Source of the DNA: Embleya sp042956465
Lineage (GTDB): Bacteria; Actinomycetota; Actinomycetes; Streptomycetales; Streptomycetaceae
Direction: 5' to 3'
Length of the DNA: 64,000 nt
NCBI RefSeq assembly: GCF_042956465.1
Contig: NZ_JBIBGL010000005.1
Coordinates: forward strand, 1-64,000
The translations under genes and the position numbers were made by a program. Every line of letters begins with the position of its first letter. Position 1 is the first letter of the stretch. The notes below the pieces were generated by a model. The model saw only the letters and a list, made by a program, of their open reading frames with translations, was not told where the DNA came from and ran no database searches. Positions 1-8,584 of this stretch are shown here, piece after piece.

Positions 1-782
1 TGCAACGCACCCAACGCAACCCCACCATCCGCCTCACGCTTGAAGTAGATGTTGAAGAACGCCAGAAAACGATGCCACGCCACACCCATGCTCGGCTTGA
101 GGCCGATGGTGATCGCCCACGTCATCGAGATGACGATCTTGATCGTCGCGACGAGGTAGATCAGGTTCTCCAGCGTGCCGTCGGAGAGCCCTCCGAACGC
201 GGACACCAGGGGGTAGCTCACCCAGTAGCCCGGCTCGTACGCGTCGACTCCGGCGAGCGCGCCCTCCAGGCCGCGGAGCAGCATGATGCACACGCCCACC
301 GAGCCGACCACGAACTCGACGAAGTAGGCCTGGCCGAACCGGGATCCGGCGAACCGGCTCTTGCGCCCGGCCCGCCGCGGGTGGCTGAGCTGTCGGATCG
401 TGATCAGCACGAGGATGCCGACGATGGTCATCAGGCCCATGAACTCGGTGAAGACCTCGAACACGTCCCAGTGTCCGAGACCCCACAGGGCGAACTCGGG
501 CGAGAAGAGCTGTCCGTACGCGTTGACCAGGGTCAGGATCAGCGCGCCGAAGCCGATCATGACGAACCAGTGGGCGGCGCCGACGATGCCCCAGCGGAGC
601 ATCCGGGTGTGCCCGACCGTCTCGGTGAGCATCGTGCGCAAACGGGTGCCGGCCGCGCTGGTCCGGCCGCGCACGGGCTGCCCGAGCTTGACGAACGAGT
701 AGATGTAGGCGGCGGTGCGCCCGAGTAGGGCGAACCCGATCACGCTGATCAGCAGCGAGATCACGATCCCTGCGAGCTGCAT
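1..782 (-). CDS. EtfD-like membrane Fe-S oxidoreductase, N-terminal membrane part (3' truncated by window)
   Basis: About 260 residues are visible before the window edge. They hold about five hydrophobic membrane segments with the layout seen at the N-terminus of HdrD/GlpC-like Fe-S oxidoreductases with a nitrate-reductase-gamma-type membrane domain; the EtfD protein of mycobacteria, which passes electrons from ETF to menaquinone, has this architecture. Conserved-looking stretches include GHTRMLRWG, RKSRFAGSRFGQAYFVE, GLEGAL and MGVAWHRFLAFFNIYFKRE. The cytoplasmic cysteine-rich Fe-S part would lie beyond position 1. The ATG at 782 follows a strong GGAGGAG ribosome site. The role in fatty-acid oxidation is known for the family and inferred here; no beta-oxidation gene is in view. 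Confidence 0.75.
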   Translation of the reverse strand, partial: MQLAGIVISLLISVIGFALLGRTAAYIYSFVKLGQPVRGRTSAAGTRLRTMLTETVGHTRMLRWGIVGAAHWFVMIGFGALILTLVNAYGQLFSPEFALWGLGHWDVFEVFTEFMGLMTIVGILVLITIRQLSHPRRAGRKSRFAGSRFGQAYFVEFVVGSVGVCIMLLRGLEGALAGVDAYEPGYWVSYPLVSAFGGLSDGTLENLIYLVATIKIVISMTWAITIGLKPSMGVAWHRFLAFFNIYFKREADGGVALGAL

Positions 783-1084
783 GGGCGTTCGACTCCTCCG
801 GTGGGACGTCCCTTCCGGGGCGTGTATCGGCCGACCGGGCAAGGCCCCTTGAGCACCTTACCCATTGGTAACTTGATCACTGCGTCGATGATATCCGTCC
901 GCCGAACGCCGTCGACCTCCCGGGTTTTGCCCGTTCCGTCGCGACGCCGGACGACCGTGTCCTGCTCGTGCGTTCCGCGCCGACCCCGACCGGCTCGCCA
1001 GTTGTGTGACGCACCGTCAGATCAGTCAGGATGCATGCTGCCATGCCACGGCCGCGGAAACCGCAACAGGTCCCGGCATCGTGA
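783..1084. other. Intergenic region upstream of the EtfD-like gene
   Basis: Three hundred bases without a convincing gene. It contains the leader of the EtfD-like gene and a short perfect dyad at 858-871, listed separately. The far end abuts the stop codon of the DUF4386 gene, which reads in the same direction. Confidence 0.5.
858..871. promoter_or_regulatory. Dyad TTACC-N4-GGTAA, candidate operator
   Basis: A perfect 5-4-5 inverted repeat (TTACCCATTGGTAA) in a locally A/T-richer stretch about 80 bases upstream of the EtfD-like start codon. Position and symmetry fit a repressor site for that gene. The regulator is unknown and no other copy was seen in the window. Confidence 0.4.
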
Positions 1085-1810
1085 TCACACCGATTCCGAC
1101 ACCGCCATCCGGCGGCGCCTCGAAAACCGTCGGCGTGCCTCGACGGGAGACGCATCGAAGCCCTTCGCGATCAGCCGGACGGCCAGCGCCACTTCCCACC
1201 CGAAGACCGGGACGGCTGCGATCGACCCCACCACGGAGACCTGTTCGTAGAGCCCGAACAACACGGCCGTCGCCGAGGCGCAGATCAGCGGCCCGCCGAT
1301 CAGCCCGCACACGGCGATCGTTCGCGGCACGAGTCGGAAGGCGTACACCAGAGCCGCCAGTATCACCGTGTTCGCGCCCAGGATGAAGTTGGGGCCGAAC
1401 AGGAAGGTGCAGTCGTGGATCGCCAGCAGGGACTCGGCGACCATTACGGCCGCGTCGACGTCGCCGGCACCCGCCCGCTCCCGGCGCAGCGTCACGATCG
1501 ACACCGTGGCGACGATCCCGACGACGATGACCGCGGCTTCGAGCAGCCGAAGGCAGACGTAGCCCAGAGCGGCTCCCTCGTGCCGCTTCCTGAGGACCGG
1601 GTACAGCGTGACCGCACTGCCGATGATCGCGATCACCAGCACGATCTCGCACAGCGCCCCCGCCAGGACTCGACCGTCGGCGCCCGACCCGAGGACGTAG
1701 CGCGAGTCGGTCAGGACGGGGCGATACAGCAGCACCCCCGCGATCGCGGCCACCTCGGTGACGAGGAAGAGCACGCCGGCGATCATCGCGGTCCCTCTGG
1801 TCGGCTTCAT
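1085..1810 (-). CDS. DUF4386-type membrane protein
   Basis: A 241-residue integral membrane protein with about six hydrophobic helices, for example MIAGVLFLVTEVAAIAGVLL near the N-terminus. The order of helices and the loop around HDCTFLFGPNFILGANT are typical of DUF4386 proteins, whose function is unknown. The ATG at 1810 (MKPTRGT) is chosen because the first helix begins right after it; a longer open frame runs back through the operators and into the divergent gene. The gene diverges from a TetR regulator across two matching palindromes, an arrangement in which the regulator usually represses the membrane protein gene. Confidence 0.75.
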   Translation of the reverse strand: MKPTRGTAMIAGVLFLVTEVAAIAGVLLYRPVLTDSRYVLGSGADGRVLAGALCEIVLVIAIIGSAVTLYPVLRKRHEGAALGYVCLRLLEAAVIVVGIVATVSIVTLRRERAGAGDVDAAVMVAESLLAIHDCTFLFGPNFILGANTVILAALVYAFRLVPRTIAVCGLIGGPLICASATAVLFGLYEQVSVVGSIAAVPVFGWEVALAVRLIAKGFDASPVEARRRFSRRRRMAVSESV

Positions 1811-1858
1811 CCGGACTCCATTCCAGGACGGATCGACCCACGGACGGACCCGCCGGGT

Positions 1859-1908
1859 CGAGGTGTACGGCGTACACCTCGCGTTCAAGGTAGGCGTACG
1901 CCGTACAC
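1859..1908. promoter_or_regulatory. Two TetR-type operators in the divergent promoter
   Basis: Positions 1859-1881 are a perfect 11-1-11 palindrome centred on base 1870, with the core GTGTACGGCGTACAC. A second, inverted and less perfect copy (GGCGTACGCCGTACAC) lies at 1893-1908. Both lie between the starts of the DUF4386 gene and the TetR gene, so one regulator could control both transcripts. Symmetry and repetition are read directly; binding by the adjacent TetR is inferred. Confidence 0.75.
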
Positions 1909-1949
1909 TCGTCAAGCGCGAACACCGGTCGGCGAAGGGGTGCAGGGAG

Positions 1950-2648
1950 ATGGTCGAGACGGCTCGGCAGTCGGAGACCACCCGCCGGGTCCCGTTGAGC
2001 CGGGATCGGGTGTTGCGGGCCGGGGTGGCGCTCGCCGACGAGGTCGGGATCGAGTCGCTCAGCATGCGCCGGCTCGCCCAGCAGCTGGGCGTGGTGCCGA
2101 TGGCGCTCTACAAGCACGTGGCCAACAAGGACGAGCTGCTGGACGGCATGGTGGACGTCGTCGTCGGCGAGGTCGAGCCGCCCGTCCCCGGCTCGGACTG
2201 GAGGAGCGCGGTCCGCCGGCGGATCCTCTCCGCGCGCGAGACGCTGCTACGGCATCGCTGGGCGTACCGGGTGATCGAGTCGCGCAACAGTCCGACCCCG
2301 GTCCTGCTCGCCTATATGGACTCGATGATCGGGATGTTCCGGGCCGGCGGCTTCTCCGTGGACCTCACCCATCATGTGATGCATGCCCTCGGCAGCCGCA
2401 TGCTGGGTTTCACCCAGGAGCTGTTCGACGACTCGCCGGCCCCCGGATCGGCACCGGCGGCCCTGCCGCCGGAGGTCGCGGAACGGTATCCGCACATCGC
2501 GGAGCTGGCGACGACCCGGGCCCACGACCCGGCGTCGACCGTCGGGGCGGGGTGCGACGACCGGTTCGAATTCGAGTTCGCGCTGGACCTGCTCCTGGAC
2601 GGATTCGACCGCCTGCACCGGCAGGGGTGGACGTCCGGCGGGCACTGA
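1950..2648 (+). CDS. TetR/AcrR family transcriptional regulator
   Basis: A 232-residue regulator. The N-terminal helix-turn-helix is clear: a helix from SRDRVLRAGVALADEVG, then SMRRLAQQLGVVPMALYKHV and NKDELLDGM. The C-terminal half resembles the TetR_C_1 class (tetracycline-repressor-like dimerisation and ligand domain). The ATG at 1950 follows GCAGGGAG; upstream in-frame codons would run through the operator. It diverges from the DUF4386 membrane gene and most likely represses both genes through the palindromes at 1859-1908. The effector is unknown. Confidence 0.85.
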   Translation: MVETARQSETTRRVPLSRDRVLRAGVALADEVGIESLSMRRLAQQLGVVPMALYKHVANKDELLDGMVDVVVGEVEPPVPGSDWRSAVRRRILSARETLLRHRWAYRVIESRNSPTPVLLAYMDSMIGMFRAGGFSVDLTHHVMHALGSRMLGFTQELFDDSPAPGSAPAALPPEVAERYPHIAELATTRAHDPASTVGAGCDDRFEFEFALDLLLDGFDRLHRQGWTSGGH

Positions 2649-2798
2649 GCCTCCGGCGGCCCGCCCGCGCCCGGTCTGTCGACAGGCCCTGGGCACAGGC
2701 ACGCGCCCCGGCCCGACCACGAGCCGACCTCCGGGCCCGGGGCACCCGCCGGCAGGCTCCCGGGAAACCGCACGCCGGCCCGTGCGTCGACGCGGGGG

Positions 2799-3356
2799 TC
2801 AGGCGGTGCCGCGTACGGCGAGCCATTCCGGGGCCAGGACGGACCAGATCTCGGTGTCCTGGCGCACGCCTCGGTAGAGGTGGTTCTGCCGCTGGACGCC
2901 GTCGCGGGTCATGCCGAGGCGCTTGGCCACGTTGATGCTCGGGGTGTTCTCCGAGGACACCAGCCACTCCACCCGGTGGATCCCGCGCTCTCGGATCGCC
3001 CAGTCGATGATCACCGTTGCCGCACGGGTGACCAGCCCCCGGCCGGCGGCGGCCGGTTCGAGCCAGCAGCCCGCCTCGCAGTTGCCCGCAGGCGCGTCGA
3101 AGACCCGGAAGAGCACCCCGCCGACCAGCAGCCCGTCCAGCCAGATGCCGTACAACCGGCCGGCGTCGGCGGCGGTCTTGTCGGCGTAGGACTGGAGCCA
3201 GTTCCGCGCGGAGTCGAGGTCGGCCGTGGCGTCGGAAAGCCCGATGTGGCGGCCGACGTACTCCCGCCCGCGGTCCATGTGGGCGAGGAACTCCTCGGCC
3301 CGCCAGGGCTCCAGCGGCCGCAACTCGGCTCCGTCGCCCAGGGATGTCGCGAACAT
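2799..3356 (-). CDS. GNAT acetyltransferase, RimJ/RimL type
   Basis: A 185-residue protein with the GNAT fold order of the RimJ/RimL/ribosomal-protein acetyltransferase group: an N-terminal ELRPLEPWRAEEFLAHM segment, the strand YGIWLDGLLVGGVLF, the acetyl-CoA region EPAAAGRGLVTRAATVIIDWA, and the C-terminal VEWLVSSENTPSINVAKRLG. The acceptor could be a protein N-terminus or a small molecule. The ATG at 3356 follows GGAAGGAC. It appears monocistronic. Confidence 0.8.
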   Translation of the reverse strand: MFATSLGDGAELRPLEPWRAEEFLAHMDRGREYVGRHIGLSDATADLDSARNWLQSYADKTAADAGRLYGIWLDGLLVGGVLFRVFDAPAGNCEAGCWLEPAAAGRGLVTRAATVIIDWAIRERGIHRVEWLVSSENTPSINVAKRLGMTRDGVQRQNHLYRGVRQDTEIWSVLAPEWLAVRGTA

Positions 3357-3759
3357 TCTCGTCCTTCCGCCATGGCCGTGCAGATCCGTCTGTCGATCAA
3401 CCGTTCGGATCCTAGTGCCGCGCCCGAGCCTGGCGATCAAAGCCGATCGGAAAAGTGAGCAGCCCGCCCCGGACGCGGGCGCGAGTGGGCCCGGCACGCG
3501 GGCGTTCGTGCTGCTCGCGGGGGTGTGGTCGCCGTCCGGTCGGCGCCGTGACGAGCCCTGCGGCGGCGTGCGAAAAGCGAGTATCGCGCGCAGTGAGTAA
3601 TTGCTCATAATTGGGCCGTGACCTGGGCTTGGGGTCGATGGCCGGGCCGGATTCGGCCGGGCCGGGGCCGATGCGGGCGCACACCGATGCGCGCCGATGC
3701 GCCCGGCCCGGCCCGCTGCGCTCCGATCCCCGACGAAGCTGCGACAGCGAGGAGCAGAG
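3357..3759. other. Intergenic region without a gene
   Basis: Four hundred bases with no credible coding frame. The most promoter-like stretch is about 3570-3615, where A/T content rises and a small dyad (TGAG-TAATTG-CTCA) occurs. It lies upstream of the siderophore-interacting-protein remnant, but I see no actinobacterial iron box (TTAGGTTAGGCTAACCTAA-like). Confidence 0.4.
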
Positions 3760-4283
3760 ATGTTACCGAAGGTGCAACTGCCGGAAACGCGGCGGATGAT
3801 CTCCCTGACGGTGCGTGAGAACACGCGCCTCAGCCCCAACTTCGTGCGTCTGACGCTCGGCGGATCCGAACTGGAGCATCTGCACGATCCGGGGTTCGAC
3901 AAGGGCGTACGACTGTTCTTCCCGCGCGAGGGTCAGGACGAGCTGCGCATGCCGAAGCTCTCCAACAATGCGTGGATGGCCGAGGTGATGCTGCTGCCCA
4001 AGGCGCGTCGACCCTGGGTGCGCAACTACACGATCCGCGCGTTCCGCCCCGAACTGCACGAGATCGACATCGAGTTCGCGCTGCACGGTGACGCCGGACC
4101 GGCGTCGGCATGGGCGCCGTCGAGTCCGCGACCCTGCCCACGGGCCCGTTCTACACGTGGGCCGCGGGCGAGCACGGCCTCCCGACCGGTCTGCGCGGGC
4201 ACCTGGTGAACGAGCGCAAGGTCCCCAAGTCGGACATCGCCTTCTTCGGCTACTGGCGCCACGGCCGCTCCAGCCCCGGCTGA
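3760..4283 (+). pseudogene. Siderophore-interacting protein (FAD ferric-siderophore reductase) remnant
   Basis: The first 118 or so codons read as a normal SIP N-terminus: VRENTRLSPNFVRLTLGG, then an FAD-site motif around RPWVRNYTIRAFRPE and the HGDAGPASAWA turn. The frame then becomes nonsense. In the next frame the true C-terminus reappears (PTGPFYTWAAGEHG, then KSDIAFFGYWRHGR), ending at the TGA of 4281-4283. SIPs are usually about 260-280 residues; here roughly 90 central residues, the NADPH-binding part, are deleted and the ends are joined out of frame. The second codon is TTA, rare in these genomes. A GAGGAGCAGAG ribosome site is still present. Confidence 0.8.
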
Positions 4284-4370
4284 GCGCACCCGCACGCGGT
4301 CCGGGTGCCCGCCCGGATCCGCGCCGGGCGCCTCCTCCCGCCCGGCGCCGAGATCGTGCCCCTGCCGGTC

Positions 4371-5909
4371 TCAGCCGAAGTCGACCCCCTGGGCGAGCGG
4401 GAGTTCGTCGGAGTAGTTGACCGTGTTGGTCGCCCGGCGCATGTACGCGCGCCACGCGTCGGATCCGGACTCCCGGCCGCCGCCGGTCTCCTTCTCGCCG
4501 CCGAACGCGCCACCGATCTCGGCGCCGGAGGTGCCGATGTTGACGTTGGCGATCCCGCAATCGGAGCCGTCCGCGGCCAGGAACAGTTCCGCCTCGCGCT
4601 GGTCCCGGGTGAAGACGCCGGACGAAAGCCCGTGCGGCACATCGTTGTTCAGGGCGATCGCCTGATCGAACGTGCGGTAGGTGAGCACGTAGAGGATGGG
4701 CGCGAAGGTCTCCTCCCGCACGATCTCGGTCTGCCCGGGCATCCGCACGATCGCAGGACGCACGTACACCGCGTCGGGCGCCTGCGCTCCGAGCACCCGC
4801 TCGCCGCCGACCACCACGTCGCCGCCGTCGGCCCGCGCCCGCTCCAGGGCCGCGGCCATCGCCTCCCCCGACGCGGCGGCGATCAGCGGCCCGACCAGGG
4901 TGGTGTCCGCGAACGGATCGCCGATCACCAGCTCCGCGTACGCCCGGGTCAGCCGCGCGACGAGCACGTCCGCGACGTCCTCGTGCACGATCACCCGGCG
5001 CAGCGTGGTGCAGCGCTGTCCGGCGGTGCCGGCCGCGGCGAAGACGATGCCGCGCACGGCGAGGTCCAGGTCGGCCGACGGCGCGACGATCACCGCGTTG
5101 TTGCCGCCGAGTTCGAGCAGGCAGCGACCGAACCGGGCGGCCACCCGGGGGCCGATCTCGCGGCCCATTCGCACCGACCCGGTCGCGCTCACCAGCGCGA
5201 CCCGCGGATCCTCGACCAGCACCTCGCCGACCGCACGATGCCCCGGCACCAGGCGATGCAGGTCGGCCGGCGCGCCGACGTCGGCGACGGCCCGGTCGAG
5301 CAGCGCGGCGCAGGCCAGCGAGGTGAGCGGGGTCAGTTCGGACGGCTTCCATACCACGGCGTCGCCACAGACCAGGGCGATCGCGGTGTTCCACGACCAC
5401 ACCGCCGCCGGGAAGTTGAAGGCGGAGACGACACCGACCACGCCCAACGGGTGCCACGACTCGGACAGCCGGTGCCCGGGTCGCTCCGAGGGCATGGTGC
5501 GCCCGTAGAGCTGCCGGGAGAGCCCGACGGCGAAGTCGCAGACGTCGATCATCTCCTGCACCTCGCCGCGCGCCTCGGTCCGGATCTTCCCGGCCTCCAG
5601 GGTGATCAGTTCGGCCAGGTCCTCGTGGTGTTCCCCGAGCAGTTCGCCCAGGCGTTTGACCAACGCCCCGCGTACCGGCCCGGGCGTCGTGCGCCAGACG
5701 CCGAACGCACGATGCGCGGCGCCGACCGCCTCGGTGACCTGCTCCGGCGTGGCGGAGGCAAGCCGGCGCAGGATGCCGCCGGTGATCGGGGTGCGCGCGG
5801 TCAGGTCGCCGGCGTCGGGGCCGGGCACGGCGCCACAGCGATGCAGACACGCCTCCGCCCGGGCGCGCAGCCGGTCGGTGTCGGGAAGAGTGGTGGTGGA
5901 GTCGGGCAT
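4371..5909 (-). CDS. ALDH7 family aldehyde dehydrogenase (2-aminoadipate semialdehyde/piperideine-6-carboxylate type)
   Basis: A 512-residue NAD-dependent aldehyde dehydrogenase. It shows FNFPAAVWSWN (cofactor pocket), WKPSELTPL, SATGSVRMG, the general-base motif LLELGGNNA and the catalytic cysteine in GTAGQRCTT. The C-terminal GTSGAEIGGAFGGEK followed by GGGRESGSDAW is characteristic of ALDH7/AmaB enzymes, which oxidise L-2-aminoadipate 6-semialdehyde to L-2-aminoadipate in lysine catabolism. It lies 179 bases downstream of an HglS-type gene that acts two steps later in the same route, which supports the assignment. The ATG at 5909 follows CCAGGAG. Confidence 0.88.
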   Translation of the reverse strand: MPDSTTTLPDTDRLRARAEACLHRCGAVPGPDAGDLTARTPITGGILRRLASATPEQVTEAVGAAHRAFGVWRTTPGPVRGALVKRLGELLGEHHEDLAELITLEAGKIRTEARGEVQEMIDVCDFAVGLSRQLYGRTMPSERPGHRLSESWHPLGVVGVVSAFNFPAAVWSWNTAIALVCGDAVVWKPSELTPLTSLACAALLDRAVADVGAPADLHRLVPGHRAVGEVLVEDPRVALVSATGSVRMGREIGPRVAARFGRCLLELGGNNAVIVAPSADLDLAVRGIVFAAAGTAGQRCTTLRRVIVHEDVADVLVARLTRAYAELVIGDPFADTTLVGPLIAAASGEAMAAALERARADGGDVVVGGERVLGAQAPDAVYVRPAIVRMPGQTEIVREETFAPILYVLTYRTFDQAIALNNDVPHGLSSGVFTRDQREAELFLAADGSDCGIANVNIGTSGAEIGGAFGGEKETGGGRESGSDAWRAYMRRATNTVNYSDELPLAQGVDFG

Positions 5910-6088
5910 CGGGGCTCCTGGCCGGGACGGGGACGGGTGCAAGGTCGCGTGCGGCGTGCGGGTGCGTCCTGCGGGATCGGGACGGCAGGCGCTGGGCTCC
6001 GGGGACGACGAGCGGCCGGGGACGAAGGCGGGTACGGCGGGGGTGGCAACGGGCGCGGGGGCGCGGTGGTTCGTGCGGCGCCCGCGGG

Positions 6089-7489
6089 TCACGCCGGCGC
6101 GGCGGGCGCGAGGCCGAGGGCGGCGCGGGCCTCGGCCAGGGATGCCTGCTGTTGTGCCCCGTACAGGTCGACGGGATCGTGCACGGGTCGCCCGATGACC
6201 TCGGCCAGCCACTGCCGGTCGTAGTGTGCGCCGGAGCGGGCGGTGTCCCGGGTGCCGGCATCGGTGAGATTGGATTGGAAGATGCCGGCGGCGGAGCGCG
6301 GCAGGAAGTCCTCGTACACGATCGGTTCGGCGTCGATCCAGCCCTGGTCGAGGAGACCGGCCAGGTCCGCCGGGGGTTGTCGATCGGCGGGTCGCCGGTC
6401 GGCCGCGACGGCCCGGTAGGTGAAGAACGCCTGCCCGTTCAGCGCCAGTTCCCGTTCGGTGCGGGGGAAGCGCGCGGTCCACACCTCGCGGGCGATGCCG
6501 GCGCGGTCCGTCGGCGCTTCCCCTTCGGAGCGGCGATCGGTCTCGGCCATGAGGTCGTCGTACAGGGCTCGGCCGGTCGCGGTCAGGGCGATGCCCCGGG
6601 CCTCGACCTCGCCGAACCGCACCCGCAGCGGGGCGGTCCCGGTGCCGCCGTCGGCATCGCGGAAGCGCCGCTGCTCCTCCAGGGCCCGGAACGAGGTCTG
6701 GCGCAGCAGTACGTCGGGACCGTCCCAGCGGGGCGGGCCCTGGATCTCGTCGATCATGGTGATCCCGCGCCGTCCCATCTCCCGGTAGAGCCGGTCGATG
6801 TCCAGCACCCGAGGGGTGAGGTGGTTGATGTGCGTACCGCTCACCCCGCCGATGTCGGCGGCCACCGCGGACACCCGGGCCAGTTCCTCGTACCAGGCCC
6901 GGTCGATCGGCGTGGTGGACAGCCGGAAGGCGTCGACGGCGAGCGTCAGGAAACGTTCGGCCGACTCCGGGTCGAGCCCGGCCTCGCGCTCGGCCCGTTC
7001 GGCCAGCTCCGACAACTCGGCGGGGAAGAGCTCGCGTGCGGCCAGGAAGGCCTCCAGCCGGGCCTGGAGGTCCGGATCGAAGTATCGGCGATCGGCCGTG
7101 GTCAGCAAGGAGGTGAAGACCCGGAAGGGGTTGCGGGCCAGTTCGGCCGGTTCGATCGGGCGAAAGGCCGTGGACACCACGGGAACCGAGCTGCGACTGG
7201 CCTCACGCAGGTCGTAGAAGCCGACCGGATGCATCCCCATCGCGCCGAAGATCGCCGCGACCCGACGCAACTCCCGGGCCGTGCCGACCCGGATCGCCCC
7301 GTGTCGTTCCGCCGCGACCCGTTCGATGCCGCCCAACCGACCGGCGGCGCCGTCGATTCGCGACACGTCCTCGTTGATCTCCGCGACCGCGGCCAGGAGT
7401 GTGGTGTAGGCCGGGACTTCGGATCCGTACATGTCCGACAGGCGGCGGGCGAAGGCGGCTCGCAATTGCCAGGCCGGCACGGTACCCAT
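6089..7489 (-). CDS. hglS: 2-oxoadipate dioxygenase/decarboxylase, HglS-like (DUF1338)
   Basis: A 466-residue DUF1338 protein. Family hallmarks are the N-terminal PAWQLRAAFARRLSDMYG, the VGFYDLREA segment, the histidine region GTHINHLTPRVLDID and the C-terminal EDFLPRSAAGIFQSNL. Characterised members (HglS of Pseudomonas putida) are Fe(II) enzymes of the VOC superfamily converting 2-oxoadipate to D-2-hydroxyglutarate in lysine degradation. The ATG at 7489 has a GAGGAGG site. The neighbouring ALDH7 gene supplies 2-aminoadipate; the transaminase between the two steps and the lysine-entry enzyme are not in the window. The open frame extends upstream past 8200 but has no homology there. Confidence 0.85.
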   Translation of the reverse strand: MGTVPAWQLRAAFARRLSDMYGSEVPAYTTLLAAVAEINEDVSRIDGAAGRLGGIERVAAERHGAIRVGTARELRRVAAIFGAMGMHPVGFYDLREASRSSVPVVSTAFRPIEPAELARNPFRVFTSLLTTADRRYFDPDLQARLEAFLAARELFPAELSELAERAEREAGLDPESAERFLTLAVDAFRLSTTPIDRAWYEELARVSAVAADIGGVSGTHINHLTPRVLDIDRLYREMGRRGITMIDEIQGPPRWDGPDVLLRQTSFRALEEQRRFRDADGGTGTAPLRVRFGEVEARGIALTATGRALYDDLMAETDRRSEGEAPTDRAGIAREVWTARFPRTERELALNGQAFFTYRAVAADRRPADRQPPADLAGLLDQGWIDAEPIVYEDFLPRSAAGIFQSNLTDAGTRDTARSGAHYDRQWLAEVIGRPVHDPVDLYGAQQQASLAEARAALGLAPAAPA

Positions 7490-7726
7490 GGGTCCTCCTC
7501 GCTCGGGTCGGCACCGAGGTCGCCGCCTCGGTCCCGGGATCACGCAACCCTCGGGTCGTACCCACGCACCCGGTGTACGTACTCCCACCTTCCTCGCGAC
7601 GCAGCCGCGCCCGTCCACGCCACGCCCTGCGGCCCGGTCACGGTGCCCCCGGCCGGGCGAGGCAACCGCGGGGCGGGCGGGCGCCCCGTCGGGCCGGTGC
7701 CCGCCCGCGGAATCGGGGCCGGAACA

Positions 7727-8335
7727 ATGTCCGCCATGGAACCGAAGATCGAATTGGTCCGACCGACCGACGCCGACGACCGGCTGCGCGCGGAGATCCA
7801 CCGGATCTTTCACGATGTCGCGCGCCTCGGCGGCGCGATCGGCTACCTGTCCCCGCCGGGCAAGCCCACCACCGACGCCTGGCTGGAGGACGCGCTCGCC
7901 GCCGTCCGGATCGGCGACGCGACGCTCGTCGTCGCCCTGGTCGACGGCGACGTCGCCGCGACCGGCCTGTGGCGGCGCCGGCCGGAACCGGTCTTCGCGC
8001 ACACCGCCGACGTGGAGAAGGTGATGGCCCACCCGACCAGCCGCGGCCTGGGGCTGGGCCGCCTGTTGATGACGGCCCTGATCGACAGCGCCCGCCGGGC
8101 CGGCATCGAGACCCTCACCCTGGGTGTGCGGGGCAACAACCACGGCGCCATCGAGCTCTACGAGGAGTTCGGCTTCACCGTGTGGGGCCGCCTGCCCAAC
8201 GTCATCGAGGTCGACAACGAGCGCTTCGACGACATCCGGATGGCCCTCGCCCTGGGCCACGGCCCCGACGTCGTGCTGCGCGGATCCACACCCGGCGGCC
8301 CCGGCTCCTCACCCCGCCGCCCGCTCCCGCGCTGA
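7727..8335 (+). CDS. GNAT family N-acetyltransferase
   Basis: A 202-residue acetyltransferase with the standard GNAT order: an N-terminal strand (KIELVRPTDADD), a central VEKVMAHPTSRGLGLGRLLM acetyl-CoA loop, and LTLGVRGNNHGAIELYEEFG near the end. The substrate is unknown. Two in-frame ATGs, 7727 and 7736, are both possible; neither has a strong ribosome site. The last 20 or so residues are a Pro/Gly/Ser-rich tail. It diverges from the HglS gene. Confidence 0.75.
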   Translation: MSAMEPKIELVRPTDADDRLRAEIHRIFHDVARLGGAIGYLSPPGKPTTDAWLEDALAAVRIGDATLVVALVDGDVAATGLWRRRPEPVFAHTADVEKVMAHPTSRGLGLGRLLMTALIDSARRAGIETLTLGVRGNNHGAIELYEEFGFTVWGRLPNVIEVDNERFDDIRMALALGHGPDVVLRGSTPGGPGSSPRRPLPR

Positions 8336-8361
8336 CCGTCGCCGGCTCGCTCGCCCCGCCC

Positions 8362-8406
8362 GACGCGGACCGGGCCGACACGGACCGGGCCGACACGGAC
8401 CGGGCG
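8362..8406. repeat. 15-bp tandem repeat, three copies
   Basis: Three consecutive 15-base units of consensus GACACGGACCGGGCC, the outer two each with one substitution, in the intergenic space after the acetyltransferase stop. A degenerate fourth copy may follow. No function is apparent. Confidence 0.7.
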
Positions 8407-8584
8407 ACGCGGAGCGAGCGACACGGAGCGGCCCGAGGCGGACCGGCTCGGACCGCCGCAGCGCCGGGGCGACCGGCGAAACGGCCGTCGTGCCCGCCGG
8501 CATCGTCCACGGAGCCTGAACAATGGGGATCGATCGCGGACGAACGGGCGGGTCACGGTCCGTTGCCGACGTCGGCCGGGCCGG

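Noticed and set aside
3357..3760. DmdR/IdeR iron box before the siderophore-interacting protein remnant
   Set aside because: No TTAGGTTAGGCTAACCTAA-like sequence is present; only a short TGAG/CTCA dyad.
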